IMG/VR virus record: IMGVR_UViG_3300008120_009909
Coordinates: 1-38,358 of that record
Strand: one strand, 5' to 3'
DNA: 38,358 nt
Source: a virus
The notes under the pieces were generated by a model, which ran no database searches, had not been told where the DNA came from, and saw only the letters and a list, made by a program, of their open reading frames with translations. Positions 28,627-36,674 of the stretch are shown one piece after another. Positions within the stretch are counted from its first letter, which is position 1. Each line of letters opens with the position of its first letter. The position numbers were made by a program, and so were the translations under genes.

Positions 28627-29705
28627 TGCCTAGAGGAAAAAAAGCGTCATTAACCGAGGCAGTCTCTAAAGAACTTAAGGCAAGTTTTGACTTGTCTAAG
28701 TTTAAGGAGAAAAAAATGCTTAACTCTAATGTTAAGTTTAAACCTCAACAATGGATTCCTCTTTCTGAAGCATTTCAAGAAGTTACCTCAATCCCCGGCA
28801 TTCCTGCTGGCCATATCGTTATATTGAGGGGACACTCTGATACAGGTAAGACAACCGCCTTAATTGAGGCGGCTGTCTCTGCCCAAAAGAGAAGTATACT
28901 CCCCGTATTCATTATCACTGAAATGAAATGGAACTGGGAACATGCTATTCAAATGGGATTAGAAGTTGATACCGAAATAGATCCGGAAACTGGAGAAATC
29001 CTAAACTATGGTGGGTCATTTATCTATGTAGATAGAGAAAATATTAACTCTATTGAAGATGTAGCTGCTTTTATTTTAGATTTGTTGGATGAACAAAAGA
29101 AAGGTAATCTACCTTATGACTTATTGTTTTTGTGGGACTCAATTGGTTCTGTTCCTTGTGAAATGTCCATTAAATCGAATAAAAATAATAATGAATGGAA
29201 TGCCGGGGCTATGTCTACTCAATTTGGGAATAATGTGAATCAAAAGATTACTTTGTCTCGTAAAGAAAGTAGCCCATACACTAATACTTTGGTTTGCATT
29301 AATAAGGTGTGGACTTTAAAAGCAGAATCTCCTATGGGTCAACCTAAATTAATGAATAAGGGAGGTTATGCTATGTGGTTTGACTCTACATTTGTTGTTA
29401 CATTTGGTAATGTAATGTCTGCTGGTACTTCTAAAATTAAAGCCATTAAAGATGGTAAACAGGTAGAATTTGCCAAACGAACTAATGTCCAAATTGATAA
29501 AAATCACATTAATGGAGTTACCACTAGGGGCAAAATCATTATGACTCCCCATGGGTTTATTGGTGATACAGATAAAGAAATCAAAAATTACAAAGATACC
29601 CATGCTGAAAGTTGGAGAAGTATTTTAGGAGGGATAGACTTTGATATAATGGAAGAAGACCAAGAAGTACAAGATATAACCTCATTTGAAAGAGAACCTG
29701 AGTAA
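28626..29705 (+). CDS. uvsX: RecA-like recombinase UvsX
   Basis: A 359-residue RecA/UvsX protein for strand exchange and recombination-dependent replication. Walker A GHSDTGKTT at 69-77, Walker B LLFLWDS at 166-172, the loop region NEWNAGAMSTQFGNNVNQK and the closing acidic tail fit the phage UvsX family. One-base overlap with the SSB gene before it and with the FkbM gene after it. Confidence 0.92.
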   Translation: MPRGKKASLTEAVSKELKASFDLSKFKEKKMLNSNVKFKPQQWIPLSEAFQEVTSIPGIPAGHIVILRGHSDTGKTTALIEAAVSAQKRSILPVFIITEMKWNWEHAIQMGLEVDTEIDPETGEILNYGGSFIYVDRENINSIEDVAAFILDLLDEQKKGNLPYDLLFLWDSIGSVPCEMSIKSNKNNNEWNAGAMSTQFGNNVNQKITLSRKESSPYTNTLVCINKVWTLKAESPMGQPKLMNKGGYAMWFDSTFVVTFGNVMSAGTSKIKAIKDGKQVEFAKRTNVQIDKNHINGVTTRGKIIMTPHGFIGDTDKEIKNYKDTHAESWRSILGGIDFDIMEEDQEVQDITSFEREPE

Positions 29706-30436
29706 TGATAAAAACAATAAATAAACCTTTATTTAATTGGGGTAATAGTTCTAATAATTTTAGACATTATCTTGAAAAAGAAATTTTTGAAGGAAAAATA
29801 TATGAAACCCTATACCAGGTTCAAGAGGGAGACATAGTACTAGACTTAGGAGCTAGTATTGGGCCTTTTGTATGGGACATTATGGATAAAGCCTCTAAAG
29901 TAATAGCCGTAGAACCTTCTTTACCTAATTGTGAATTAATTAAACTAAACTCAAAAGGGTTTCCTGTTGAAATTATTCCAAAAGGATTAACTAAATATAA
30001 TTATAGTATACTCCCTAGAAATAAAATTTATGATAATATTAATAATGAACAAAATTGGGAAGGAAATATATTTGAGAAAGTAGGTGAAGTTATTACTTTT
30101 TATGATATTATCCAAACATATAATTTAGATAAAATTGATTTTATTAAAACTGATTGTGAAGGAGGAGAATATGCTCTTTTTACAGATGAAACTATGCCTT
30201 TTTTGCTTAATAATGTAAGAAATATAGTAGGAGAATTTCATTTAAGTAATGAAGAATTAAAAATAGAATTTAGATATTTTAGAGATAAATTTTTAAAACG
30301 CTTCTCAAAATACACAGCCTATTCTTGTGATGGTGTTGATATAACTTGGGATTTAAAAAATGGAATTGAGGACGCTACAAATAACCATTTTATAAATTAT
30401 TATAATGAAGTAATTCTTCATATAAGTAATCAATAA
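29705..30436 (+). CDS. FkbM-family SAM methyltransferase
   Basis: A 243-residue methyltransferase: DIVLDLGASIGPFVWDI at about 43-59 (motif I), VIAVEPSLPNCELIKLN near 71-87, and DFIKTDCEGGEYALF near 144-158 (the FkbM acid motif). FkbM enzymes usually methylate sugar hydroxyls. Its position, stitched by one-base overlaps between uvsX and the RNase H-like gene, is odd for a glycan enzyme. Either it was inserted into the operon or it has a nucleic-acid-linked role. Confidence 0.82.
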   Translation: MIKTINKPLFNWGNSSNNFRHYLEKEIFEGKIYETLYQVQEGDIVLDLGASIGPFVWDIMDKASKVIAVEPSLPNCELIKLNSKGFPVEIIPKGLTKYNYSILPRNKIYDNINNEQNWEGNIFEKVGEVITFYDIIQTYNLDKIDFIKTDCEGGEYALFTDETMPFLLNNVRNIVGEFHLSNEELKIEFRYFRDKFLKRFSKYTAYSCDGVDITWDLKNGIEDATNNHFINYYNEVILHISNQ

Positions 30437-31467
30437 TGGCTAAAACCAATTACCTAGAGATGCTCAATTCTATCGAGCCAGAAGAAAACCAGGCTAAGCC
30501 AGGCCCCCATGAACGAGTAATTTTTATAGATGGCCTTAACCTGTTTTTGAGAAACTTTGCTATATTAAATTTTGTAAATGAAAGTGGTAATCATATAGGA
30601 GGCTTAGCAGGTTTTCTTCGTTCTCTAGGTTCCCTTATTAATCAAATTCAACCAACAGCAGTTTATGTTATATTTGATGGGATAGGTGCCTCTACTAATA
30701 GGAGGTACCTACTCCCTGAATATAAAACAGGTCGAAATATAAATAGAATTACAAATTGGGATGTATTTGAAAGCATTGATGATGAAAACGATGCTAAAGT
30801 AGATCAAATTATTAGGCTTATCCAATATCTAAAATGTCTCCCTGTTAAAGTAGTTTCTATAGATAAAGTAGAAGCAGATGATATTATAGCGTATATGTCT
30901 AAAGACATGGCAAAACGTTTTAATACAAAATCATATATTGTTTCTAGTGACCGGGATTTCCTTCAATTAATAGATGATAACATAATAGTTTATCGTCCTA
31001 TAGAACGGGAATTTTATGACGTTAATACTGTAAAAGAAAAATTTGGTATAGTCCCTCAAAACTTTATTCACTATAAAGTATTAGTGGGTGATGCTTCAGA
31101 TAAAGTACCTGGTGTAAAGGGACTAGGAAAAGCAGGAGTGCTTAAACGATTCCCTGAGTTAGCAGAAGAGATTTTACCTTTTGATAAATTGTTTGAATTA
31201 AGTGAACAAAAACTTAAAGAAAGTGTAGTGTATGCTAGAATTATCCATGATTGGGATAGACTATTAAATACTAAAAAAATTATGGATTTAAGTCTACCTA
31301 TGGTATCTGATGAAGAAAAGGAATATCTTTCTCAATTACCTTTGGAACCCTTAAATGAACTTCGTATTTTGGAGTTCATGAGTTTATATAATGAAGATGG
31401 ATTAAATCACATTATTAAACATACTGAATTTTGGCTTAAAGATACATTTACTAAATTAACATACTAA
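30436..31467 (+). CDS. 5'-3' exonuclease / RNase H-like flap nuclease
   Basis: A 343-residue PIN/FEN-family nuclease like T4 RNase H. IFIDGLNLFLRNF with D32, VIFDG near 78, VEADDIIAYM with E146-D148-D149, SSDRDFLQL with D172 and D174, and the helix-hairpin-helix GDASDKVPGVKGLGKAGV near 217-234. It removes RNA primers and flaps on the lagging strand. It overlaps the FkbM gene by one base. Confidence 0.88.
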   Translation: MAKTNYLEMLNSIEPEENQAKPGPHERVIFIDGLNLFLRNFAILNFVNESGNHIGGLAGFLRSLGSLINQIQPTAVYVIFDGIGASTNRRYLLPEYKTGRNINRITNWDVFESIDDENDAKVDQIIRLIQYLKCLPVKVVSIDKVEADDIIAYMSKDMAKRFNTKSYIVSSDRDFLQLIDDNIIVYRPIEREFYDVNTVKEKFGIVPQNFIHYKVLVGDASDKVPGVKGLGKAGVLKRFPELAEEILPFDKLFELSEQKLKESVVYARIIHDWDRLLNTKKIMDLSLPMVSDEEKEYLSQLPLEPLNELRILEFMSLYNEDGLNHIIKHTEFWLKDTFTKLTY

Positions 31468-31471
31468 AATC

Positions 31472-32833
31472 GTGACGCTTTCTACTTTAGACAAATACGG
31501 GACTTCTTTTCAAGTTAAAGTAATTTCTTCACTTTTAACTCATAAAGAATTCCTCCAAAATATAAATGATATTTTATCACCTGAATATTTTAGTAATCAG
31601 GCTCATTCTTGGATTATAAATCAAATTTTAGATTACTACGAAAAATATCATACTACTCCTACAATGGAGGTGTTAAAAGTAGAAATGAAAAAAGTATCTA
31701 ATGAGGTACTTCAACTTTCTATTAAAGAACAACTTCGAGAAGCATATCAAACTTCTGATGAAGATTTAAAATATGTAGAAGAAGAGTTTGCTAATTTTTG
31801 TAAAAACCAACAATTAAAAAAAGCACTATTAAACTCAGTAGATTTGCTCAATTCTGGGGATTTTGAATCTATTAGAGGATTGATTGATAGTGCTTTAAAA
31901 GCAGGTGCAGAAAAAAATATAGGCCATGAATATAGTAAAGACACTGAAAACCGTTACAGAGAAGAGTCAAGAAAAATTGTACCTACTCCTTGGGACAAAT
32001 TTAATGAACTTATGCAAGGGGGGATTGGCAATGGAGACTTTGGTCTTATATTTGGTAATCCTGGAGGAGGTAAGTCGTGGACTATGGTTGCAATTGCGGG
32101 TTATGCCGTAAAGTTAGGTTATAATGTAGTTTACTATACTTTAGAACTTGGCGAAGATTATGTGGGACGACGATTTGATGCTTATTTTACAGGTCATTCA
32201 GTAGATACATTATTTAACCATAGAAAAGATATCAACGATATAGTTGAGCAACTCCCCGGTCAACTTATCATTAAAGAATATGCCCCAGGACAAGCTACTG
32301 TAAATACACTTCGTTCTCATATCCAGAAATGTTCTGACTTAAACTTTAAGCCAGACCTAGTTGTTATTGATTATGTAGATCTTCTTTCTTCAAGAAAACG
32401 AGTTCAAGACCGTAAAGGAGAGATAGATGATATTTATTTGAGTACTAAAGGACTTGCTAAAGAATTACAAATCCCAGTCTGGTCAGTTTCTCAAGTAAAC
32501 AGAGCAGGAGCTAAGGATGATGTAATTGAAGGTGATAAGGCAGCTGGTAGCTATGATAAAATTATGGTTACTGACATAGCAATATCTCTTTCACGCAAGA
32601 AGGAAGATAAAGTTAATGGCACTGGTAGATTTCACATTATGAAAAATAGATATGGGATGGATGGTATGACATTCTCGGCAAAAATAGACACATCTACAGG
32701 CCATTTTGAGGTTACGGATCACCATTTTGATGGTGATGAAACTCCTCCTTCTAATAAGTTTGCAAGCAATGCAAATTTTAATAGCTTAGACCGAGAACTT
32801 TTAGCACAACAATTTTTTCAACTAAATTCCTAA
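31472..32833 (+). CDS. DnaB-type replicative helicase, gp41-like
   Basis: A 453-residue protein with an N-terminal helical domain (1-145) and a RecA-fold helicase domain: Walker A FGNPGGGKSW with K201-S202, VVYYTLELGEDYVGRR (motif 1a), PDLVVIDYVDLL (Walker B) near 290, and VWSVSQVNRAGA with the sensor Gln. It unwinds the fork 5'-3' as a hexamer. Start is GTG at 31472, 4 nt after the previous stop; no nearby ATG fits the N-terminal domain. Confidence 0.9.
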   Translation: MTLSTLDKYGTSFQVKVISSLLTHKEFLQNINDILSPEYFSNQAHSWIINQILDYYEKYHTTPTMEVLKVEMKKVSNEVLQLSIKEQLREAYQTSDEDLKYVEEEFANFCKNQQLKKALLNSVDLLNSGDFESIRGLIDSALKAGAEKNIGHEYSKDTENRYREESRKIVPTPWDKFNELMQGGIGNGDFGLIFGNPGGGKSWTMVAIAGYAVKLGYNVVYYTLELGEDYVGRRFDAYFTGHSVDTLFNHRKDINDIVEQLPGQLIIKEYAPGQATVNTLRSHIQKCSDLNFKPDLVVIDYVDLLSSRKRVQDRKGEIDDIYLSTKGLAKELQIPVWSVSQVNRAGAKDDVIEGDKAAGSYDKIMVTDIAISLSRKKEDKVNGTGRFHIMKNRYGMDGMTFSAKIDTSTGHFEVTDHHFDGDETPPSNKFASNANFNSLDRELLAQQFFQLNS

Positions 32834-32847
32834 AACACAACAACAAA

Positions 32848-33831
32848 ATGGCAAAAAGTAACCTTTTGCAGGAGAGAATTGTCTACAAACCCTTTGAATA
32901 CCCAGAGGCACATGACTATTGGCTTAAACAACAACAAGCGCATTGGCTTCACACTGAAGTTCCAATGATGGGAGATATAAATGACTGGAAACAAAATTTA
33001 ACAGAAACAGAAAAAAATATAGTAGGTTCTATTTTAAAAGGTTTTGCTCAAACCGAAACAATTGTAAATGATTATTGGAGTGGTCTTGTAACTAAATGGT
33101 TCCGTAAACCTGAAGTTATTATGATGGCTACTACGTTTGGAGCATTTGAAACCATACACGCTGAAGCATATTCTTTATTAAATGAAACACTCGGACTTGA
33201 CGACTTTTCGGAGTTTCTCGAAGATGAAACTACGATGGCTAAAATTGAAAACCTTATGTCTACTAGGGATGGTCTTAATGGTGAGGAAGATTTGCAACAT
33301 ATCGCTAAGTCTCTCGCTATCTTCTCGGCGTTTACCGAAGGGGTTAATTTATTCTCTTCGTTTGCCATCTTATTATCTTTCAAGATGCGAAATAAGCTTA
33401 AGGGGGTTGGTCAAATTGTTGAATGGTCTATTAGAGATGAATCAATGCACTCCGAAGCGGGATGTTGGTTATTTAGAACACTTATCAAGGAAAACCCTAA
33501 GCTCAAGACTCCGGAGCTCAAAACCGCAATAAACGAAGCTGCACTGTTATCTCTAAAACTTGAGCTTGATTTTATTGATAAAGTTTATGAGTTAGGAGAT
33601 TTAGAAGGATGTCCTAAATATGATCTTCAAAACTTCATTAAAAATAGAGTTAATACCAAACTGAGCGACTTAGGATACCCAGCAATTGTTGATGATATAG
33701 ATTTAACTGCTGTTGATAGAATGAAATGGTTTGATGCTTTATCAGCAGGTAAACAACATACAGATTTCTTTGCTTCAAGAGTAACTAATTATTCTAAAGG
33801 GCACTTGACTTGGGATGAGTCAATATTTTAA
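32848..33831 (+). CDS. nrdB: Ribonucleotide reductase class I beta subunit
   Basis: A 327-residue NrdB. The dimetal ligands can be read as E70 (in AQTETIVND), E101 and H104 (FETIHAEAY), E164 (AFTEGVN), E198 and H201 (RDESMH), with Tyr108 at the radical-tyrosine position. The first ligand is Glu where E. coli NrdB has Asp84. That substitution occurs in atypical class I subgroups with Mn-containing cofactors. There is no N-terminal ATP cone. It supplies dNDPs with NrdA, from which it is separated by a holin-like gene. Confidence 0.92.
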   Translation: MAKSNLLQERIVYKPFEYPEAHDYWLKQQQAHWLHTEVPMMGDINDWKQNLTETEKNIVGSILKGFAQTETIVNDYWSGLVTKWFRKPEVIMMATTFGAFETIHAEAYSLLNETLGLDDFSEFLEDETTMAKIENLMSTRDGLNGEEDLQHIAKSLAIFSAFTEGVNLFSSFAILLSFKMRNKLKGVGQIVEWSIRDESMHSEAGCWLFRTLIKENPKLKTPELKTAINEAALLSLKLELDFIDKVYELGDLEGCPKYDLQNFIKNRVNTKLSDLGYPAIVDDIDLTAVDRMKWFDALSAGKQHTDFFASRVTNYSKGHLTWDESIF

Positions 33832-33833
33832 AA

Positions 33834-33841
33834 ATATTTAT
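33834..33841 (+). promoter_or_regulatory. ATATTTAT motif upstream of holin-like gene
   Basis: The motif lies 24 nt before the ATG at 33866, just after the nrdB stop. Late timing would suit a lysis gene set between two nucleotide-metabolism genes. Confidence 0.45.
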
Positions 33842-33865
33842 AAACATAACTAAAAAGTTAATAAA

Positions 33866-34030
33866 ATGAAAAAAGAACAAATTTTAGGTATAATTAGACA
33901 TACTTTAACCTTTGTAGGTGGTGTTTTAATCACTAAAGGTGTTATTGATGAAGCTTCTTTTGTAGAAATTTCGGGTGCTCTTTTAACTCTAATTGGAACA
34001 GTTTGGTCCGTAGTAAATAAAAATTCTTAA
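33866..34030 (+). CDS. Small holin-like protein (Pam3-gp28 type)
   Basis: A 54-residue protein: ILGIIRHTLTFVGGVLITKGVIDEASFVEISGALLTLIGTVWSVVNKNS. The pattern of two helices, with RHxLTxxGG in the first and a GAxxTLIGxVWSVxxK ending, is that of the short putative holins like Pam3 gp28. It would make the inner membrane permeable at lysis. It sits between nrdB and nrdA with its own late-type motif. Confidence 0.72.
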   Translation: MKKEQILGIIRHTLTFVGGVLITKGVIDEASFVEISGALLTLIGTVWSVVNKNS

Positions 34031-34048
34031 GAATAATTAATTTAAAAT

Positions 34049-35758
34049 ATGGACAATAATTTAATATCCAATGTTCAAGATTGGGTAAGAGGGAAAGATT
34101 ATCCTGAGTGGATGGATGAAATTTCTCTTTCTACCATATCTAAAGGTTATCTCCTCCCTGGAGAAACACCTAAAAAAGCATACCGCAGAGTATCAAAAGC
34201 AATAGCTGAACGAGTTAACAGACCAGATCTAGAAGCTAAATTCTTTAAATACATTTGGAACGGGTGGTTAGGACTAGCTAGTCCTGTTCTTTCAAATACT
34301 GGCACAGATCGTGGTCTTCCTATTTCTTGTTTTGGTATTGATACCCCTGACTCAATTAGAGGTATTGGTTTGACTAACGCTGAGTTAATGAAACTAACTG
34401 CTTTAGGAGGTGGGGTAGGAGTTAGTGTTTCCCGTATTAGACCTAGAGGAACTGAAATAACGGGTAATGGTAAATCCGAGGGTGTAGTTCCTTGGTGTAA
34501 AATTTATGATTCATCTATTATAGCTACTAACCAAGGCTCAGTCAGAAGAGGAGCAGCCTCGGTTAACTTAGACATCAACCACCCAGATATTAAAGAGTTT
34601 CTCCAAATTAGACGCCCTAAAGGAGATCCAAATAGACAATGTCTTAATCTCCATCAATGTGTAGTTGTAGATGATAGTTTTATGAGACGTTTAGGAGAAA
34701 GAGATAGTGAAGCTATGTCTACTTGGTTAGAAATTCTTAAAACTAGAGTAGAGACAGGTGAGCCTTACATTATGTTTAAAGATAATGTAAATAAGGCTAA
34801 TCCATTAGCTTACGCTATGAATAATTTGGATGTTACTATGACTAATATCTGTACTGAAATCACACTCCACACAGATGAAGAACATTCATTTATTTGCTGC
34901 CTTTCATCAATTAATTTAGCTAAATATGATGAATGGAAAGATACTGATTTGATTGAAATTTCAATTAGATTCTTAGATGGAGTTATGCAAGAGTTTATAG
35001 ATAAGAGTAATGGTAAAGATTCACTTATTAGAACTCACAGACATGCCAAAAAAGGTAGAGCACTTGGTTTAGGTGTAATGGGTTGGCATACCTTTCTTCA
35101 ACAAAAGAATTTACCATTTAACTCAATTGCTTCTACAGCTTGGACACATACCATATTTAGTGATATTAAACAGAAAGCTGAGGCTACTTCACGCCAATTA
35201 GCAGTAGAATATGGCGAACCAGTTTGGTGTAAAGGAACAGGTATGAGAAATACCCACTTGTTAGCTATAGCACCTACAGTATCTAACTCAAGAATCTCAG
35301 ACTGTTCAGCGGGCATTGAACCAATCCCCGCTAATGTTTATACTTTTAATGGAGCTAAAGGAACATTTATTGTTAAAAATAAAATTCTTGAGAAATTGTT
35401 AGAAGAAAAAGGACATAACACAAGTAAAGTTTGGGATCAAATCTTAGCTGATAAAGGTTCAGTCCAAAATTTATCTGATAGTATTCTTTCACCTGACGAA
35501 AAAGAAGTATTCTTAACTTTTAGTGAGGTTAATCAATTTGAACTTGTTAAACAGGCTGCTATTAGACAAAAATATATTGACCAAACACAATCACTTAACC
35601 TAAGTTTTGACCCAACAGACTCACCTAAGTGGATTAATCAGGTTCATATGGAAGCTTGGAAATTAGGAGTTAAAACATTATATTACTTACGTACTGATAG
35701 TGTGATTAAAGGAGATTTAGGATCTAGAACGGCAGATTGTTTAAGCTGTGATGGGTAA
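34049..35758 (+). CDS. nrdA: Ribonucleotide reductase class I alpha subunit
   Basis: A 569-residue NrdA, short because the N-terminal ATP-cone is absent. Active-site residues: C94 in PISCFGID and C283/C284 in FICCLSSIN as the redox pair, N266-x-C268-x-E270 in NICTEI for the thiyl radical and acid-base chemistry, the tyrosine pair in TLYYLRT near 549 for radical transfer, and the C-terminal CLSCDG (C564/C567) that takes electrons from thioredoxin or glutaredoxin. It makes deoxynucleotides with NrdB. Confidence 0.95.
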   Translation: MDNNLISNVQDWVRGKDYPEWMDEISLSTISKGYLLPGETPKKAYRRVSKAIAERVNRPDLEAKFFKYIWNGWLGLASPVLSNTGTDRGLPISCFGIDTPDSIRGIGLTNAELMKLTALGGGVGVSVSRIRPRGTEITGNGKSEGVVPWCKIYDSSIIATNQGSVRRGAASVNLDINHPDIKEFLQIRRPKGDPNRQCLNLHQCVVVDDSFMRRLGERDSEAMSTWLEILKTRVETGEPYIMFKDNVNKANPLAYAMNNLDVTMTNICTEITLHTDEEHSFICCLSSINLAKYDEWKDTDLIEISIRFLDGVMQEFIDKSNGKDSLIRTHRHAKKGRALGLGVMGWHTFLQQKNLPFNSIASTAWTHTIFSDIKQKAEATSRQLAVEYGEPVWCKGTGMRNTHLLAIAPTVSNSRISDCSAGIEPIPANVYTFNGAKGTFIVKNKILEKLLEEKGHNTSKVWDQILADKGSVQNLSDSILSPDEKEVFLTFSEVNQFELVKQAAIRQKYIDQTQSLNLSFDPTDSPKWINQVHMEAWKLGVKTLYYLRTDSVIKGDLGSRTADCLSCDG

Positions 35759-35766
35759 ATATTTAT
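35759..35766 (+). promoter_or_regulatory. ATATTTAT motif 4 nt before ATG
   Basis: The motif overlaps the end of nrdA's stop region and is followed by AAAC and ATG at 35771, the same arrangement as at 10257. Confidence 0.5.
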
Positions 35767-35770
35767 AAAC

Positions 35771-36124
35771 ATGCCCAAATTAAAAGATTTAATATTAGAA
35801 ATGTTATTTTCTTATAAAGTAACAGCATATATTGTTACTTCTTCTGAAATTAACATTACTGATATACTTGATAGGATCAGAGCTACTAAACAAATTACGG
35901 TGGTTAACACTTTACCTTCGGATTCTTTAGACAAAAGAAATACATCTAGAAATGATGGGAAAGAAGAACATTTAATTGAAATTAAATTTTTATCTGCTAA
36001 CCCTCCATCAGATTTAGATATGTTTAAAAAATCAATGACTATTTTAGATAAAGAAGATACTACTAAAAAAATTCAAGGGCTTCAAACTATTAAGTTTTTA
36101 CAAGATACTTTAACAAAGATTTAA
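35771..36124 (+). CDS. Hypothetical protein with capsid-targeting-like N-terminus
   Basis: A 117-residue protein starting MPKLKDLILEM. A hydrophobic-basic helix ends in I-x-E, the pattern of T4 head-protein targeting peptides and of the proteins at 14341 and 24442. The rest is an alpha/beta domain (KVTAYIVTSSEINITDILDRIRATKQITVV) with a ferredoxin-like rhythm. A late-type motif sits 4 nt upstream. Virion packaging is an inference. Confidence 0.65.
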   Translation: MPKLKDLILEMLFSYKVTAYIVTSSEINITDILDRIRATKQITVVNTLPSDSLDKRNTSRNDGKEEHLIEIKFLSANPPSDLDMFKKSMTILDKEDTTKKIQGLQTIKFLQDTLTKI

Positions 36125-36132
36125 ATATTTAT
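36125..36132 (+). promoter_or_regulatory. ATATTTAT motif upstream of second holin
   Basis: The motif lies 7 nt before the ATG at 36140, or 55 nt before the alternative ATG at 36188. An AAGGA that could serve as a ribosome site lies between. Confidence 0.42.
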
Positions 36133-36139
36133 CCAAGGA

Positions 36140-36616
36140 ATGAAGGGTTGTAAGCTAAAATCTTGTGTCACCGATTTAACATTTTACATGAAAACTAATT
36201 TGCTTACAATTATACTCTTGTCAATATCTACTACTTTCTCCTTTATTTGTTCCTATTTTTGGAACTTAACTCTTGATAATGCCGAACAATATATGGCATT
36301 AGTAGGGGTCTTATTTGTAGATGGATTCTTTGGAATTTGGGCAGGAACTAAACGTGAAGGATTTAAAACTTACAAAGCTTTAAAAGTTCTTAAATCTCTT
36401 TTCTTTTGGATAATCCTTTTAACCACAGTATTAAGCATTGAATCTGCTTTTCCTGGAACTGGGTGGTTAAGTGAAACAATAACCATTCCTTTCCTCCTTT
36501 TCCAATTAACTAGTATTTTAAAAAATGCTTCTATGTTGGATTTAATCCCCTCAGATCTGCTAAAGAATGCTTTAGAAAAAATAGATCAACACAAAAATAT
36601 TAATCCTGAAGATTAA
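36140..36616 (+). CDS. Phage holin family protein
   Basis: A 158-residue membrane protein, or 142 from the ATG at 36188, which begins MKTNLLTI and may be the real start. About three membrane helices: LLTIILLSISTTFSFICSYF, YMALVGVLFVDGFFGIWAG and LFFWIILLTTVLSI. The middle segment with LVGVLFVDGFFGIWAGTKREGFKTYKA is the signature of the holin/toxin-secretion family (holin 4 type). It would set lysis timing. A strong terminator follows. Confidence 0.75.
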   Translation: MKGCKLKSCVTDLTFYMKTNLLTIILLSISTTFSFICSYFWNLTLDNAEQYMALVGVLFVDGFFGIWAGTKREGFKTYKALKVLKSLFFWIILLTTVLSIESAFPGTGWLSETITIPFLLFQLTSILKNASMLDLIPSDLLKNALEKIDQHKNINPED

Positions 36617-36635
36617 AAGCAAATTTAAAAAAATT

Positions 36636-36663
36636 AGGCTTGGCTTTTGCCAAGCCTTTTTTT
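36636..36663 (+). terminator. Strong intrinsic terminator
   Basis: AGGCTTGGC (36636-36644), TTTT loop, GCCAAGCCT (36649-36657) and a T run to 36663. It lies inside the spacer of the promoter at 36640-36670. Confidence 0.85.
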
Positions 36664-36670
36664 ATCTTTA
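36640..36670 (+). promoter_or_regulatory. Bacteroidota-type promoter inside a terminator
   Basis: TTGG at 36640-36643 and TATCTTTA at 36663-36670, 20-nt spacer. ATG of the next gene follows only 4 nt later, so the mRNA would be leaderless or nearly so. Confidence 0.62.
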
Positions 36671-36674
36671 TGAT

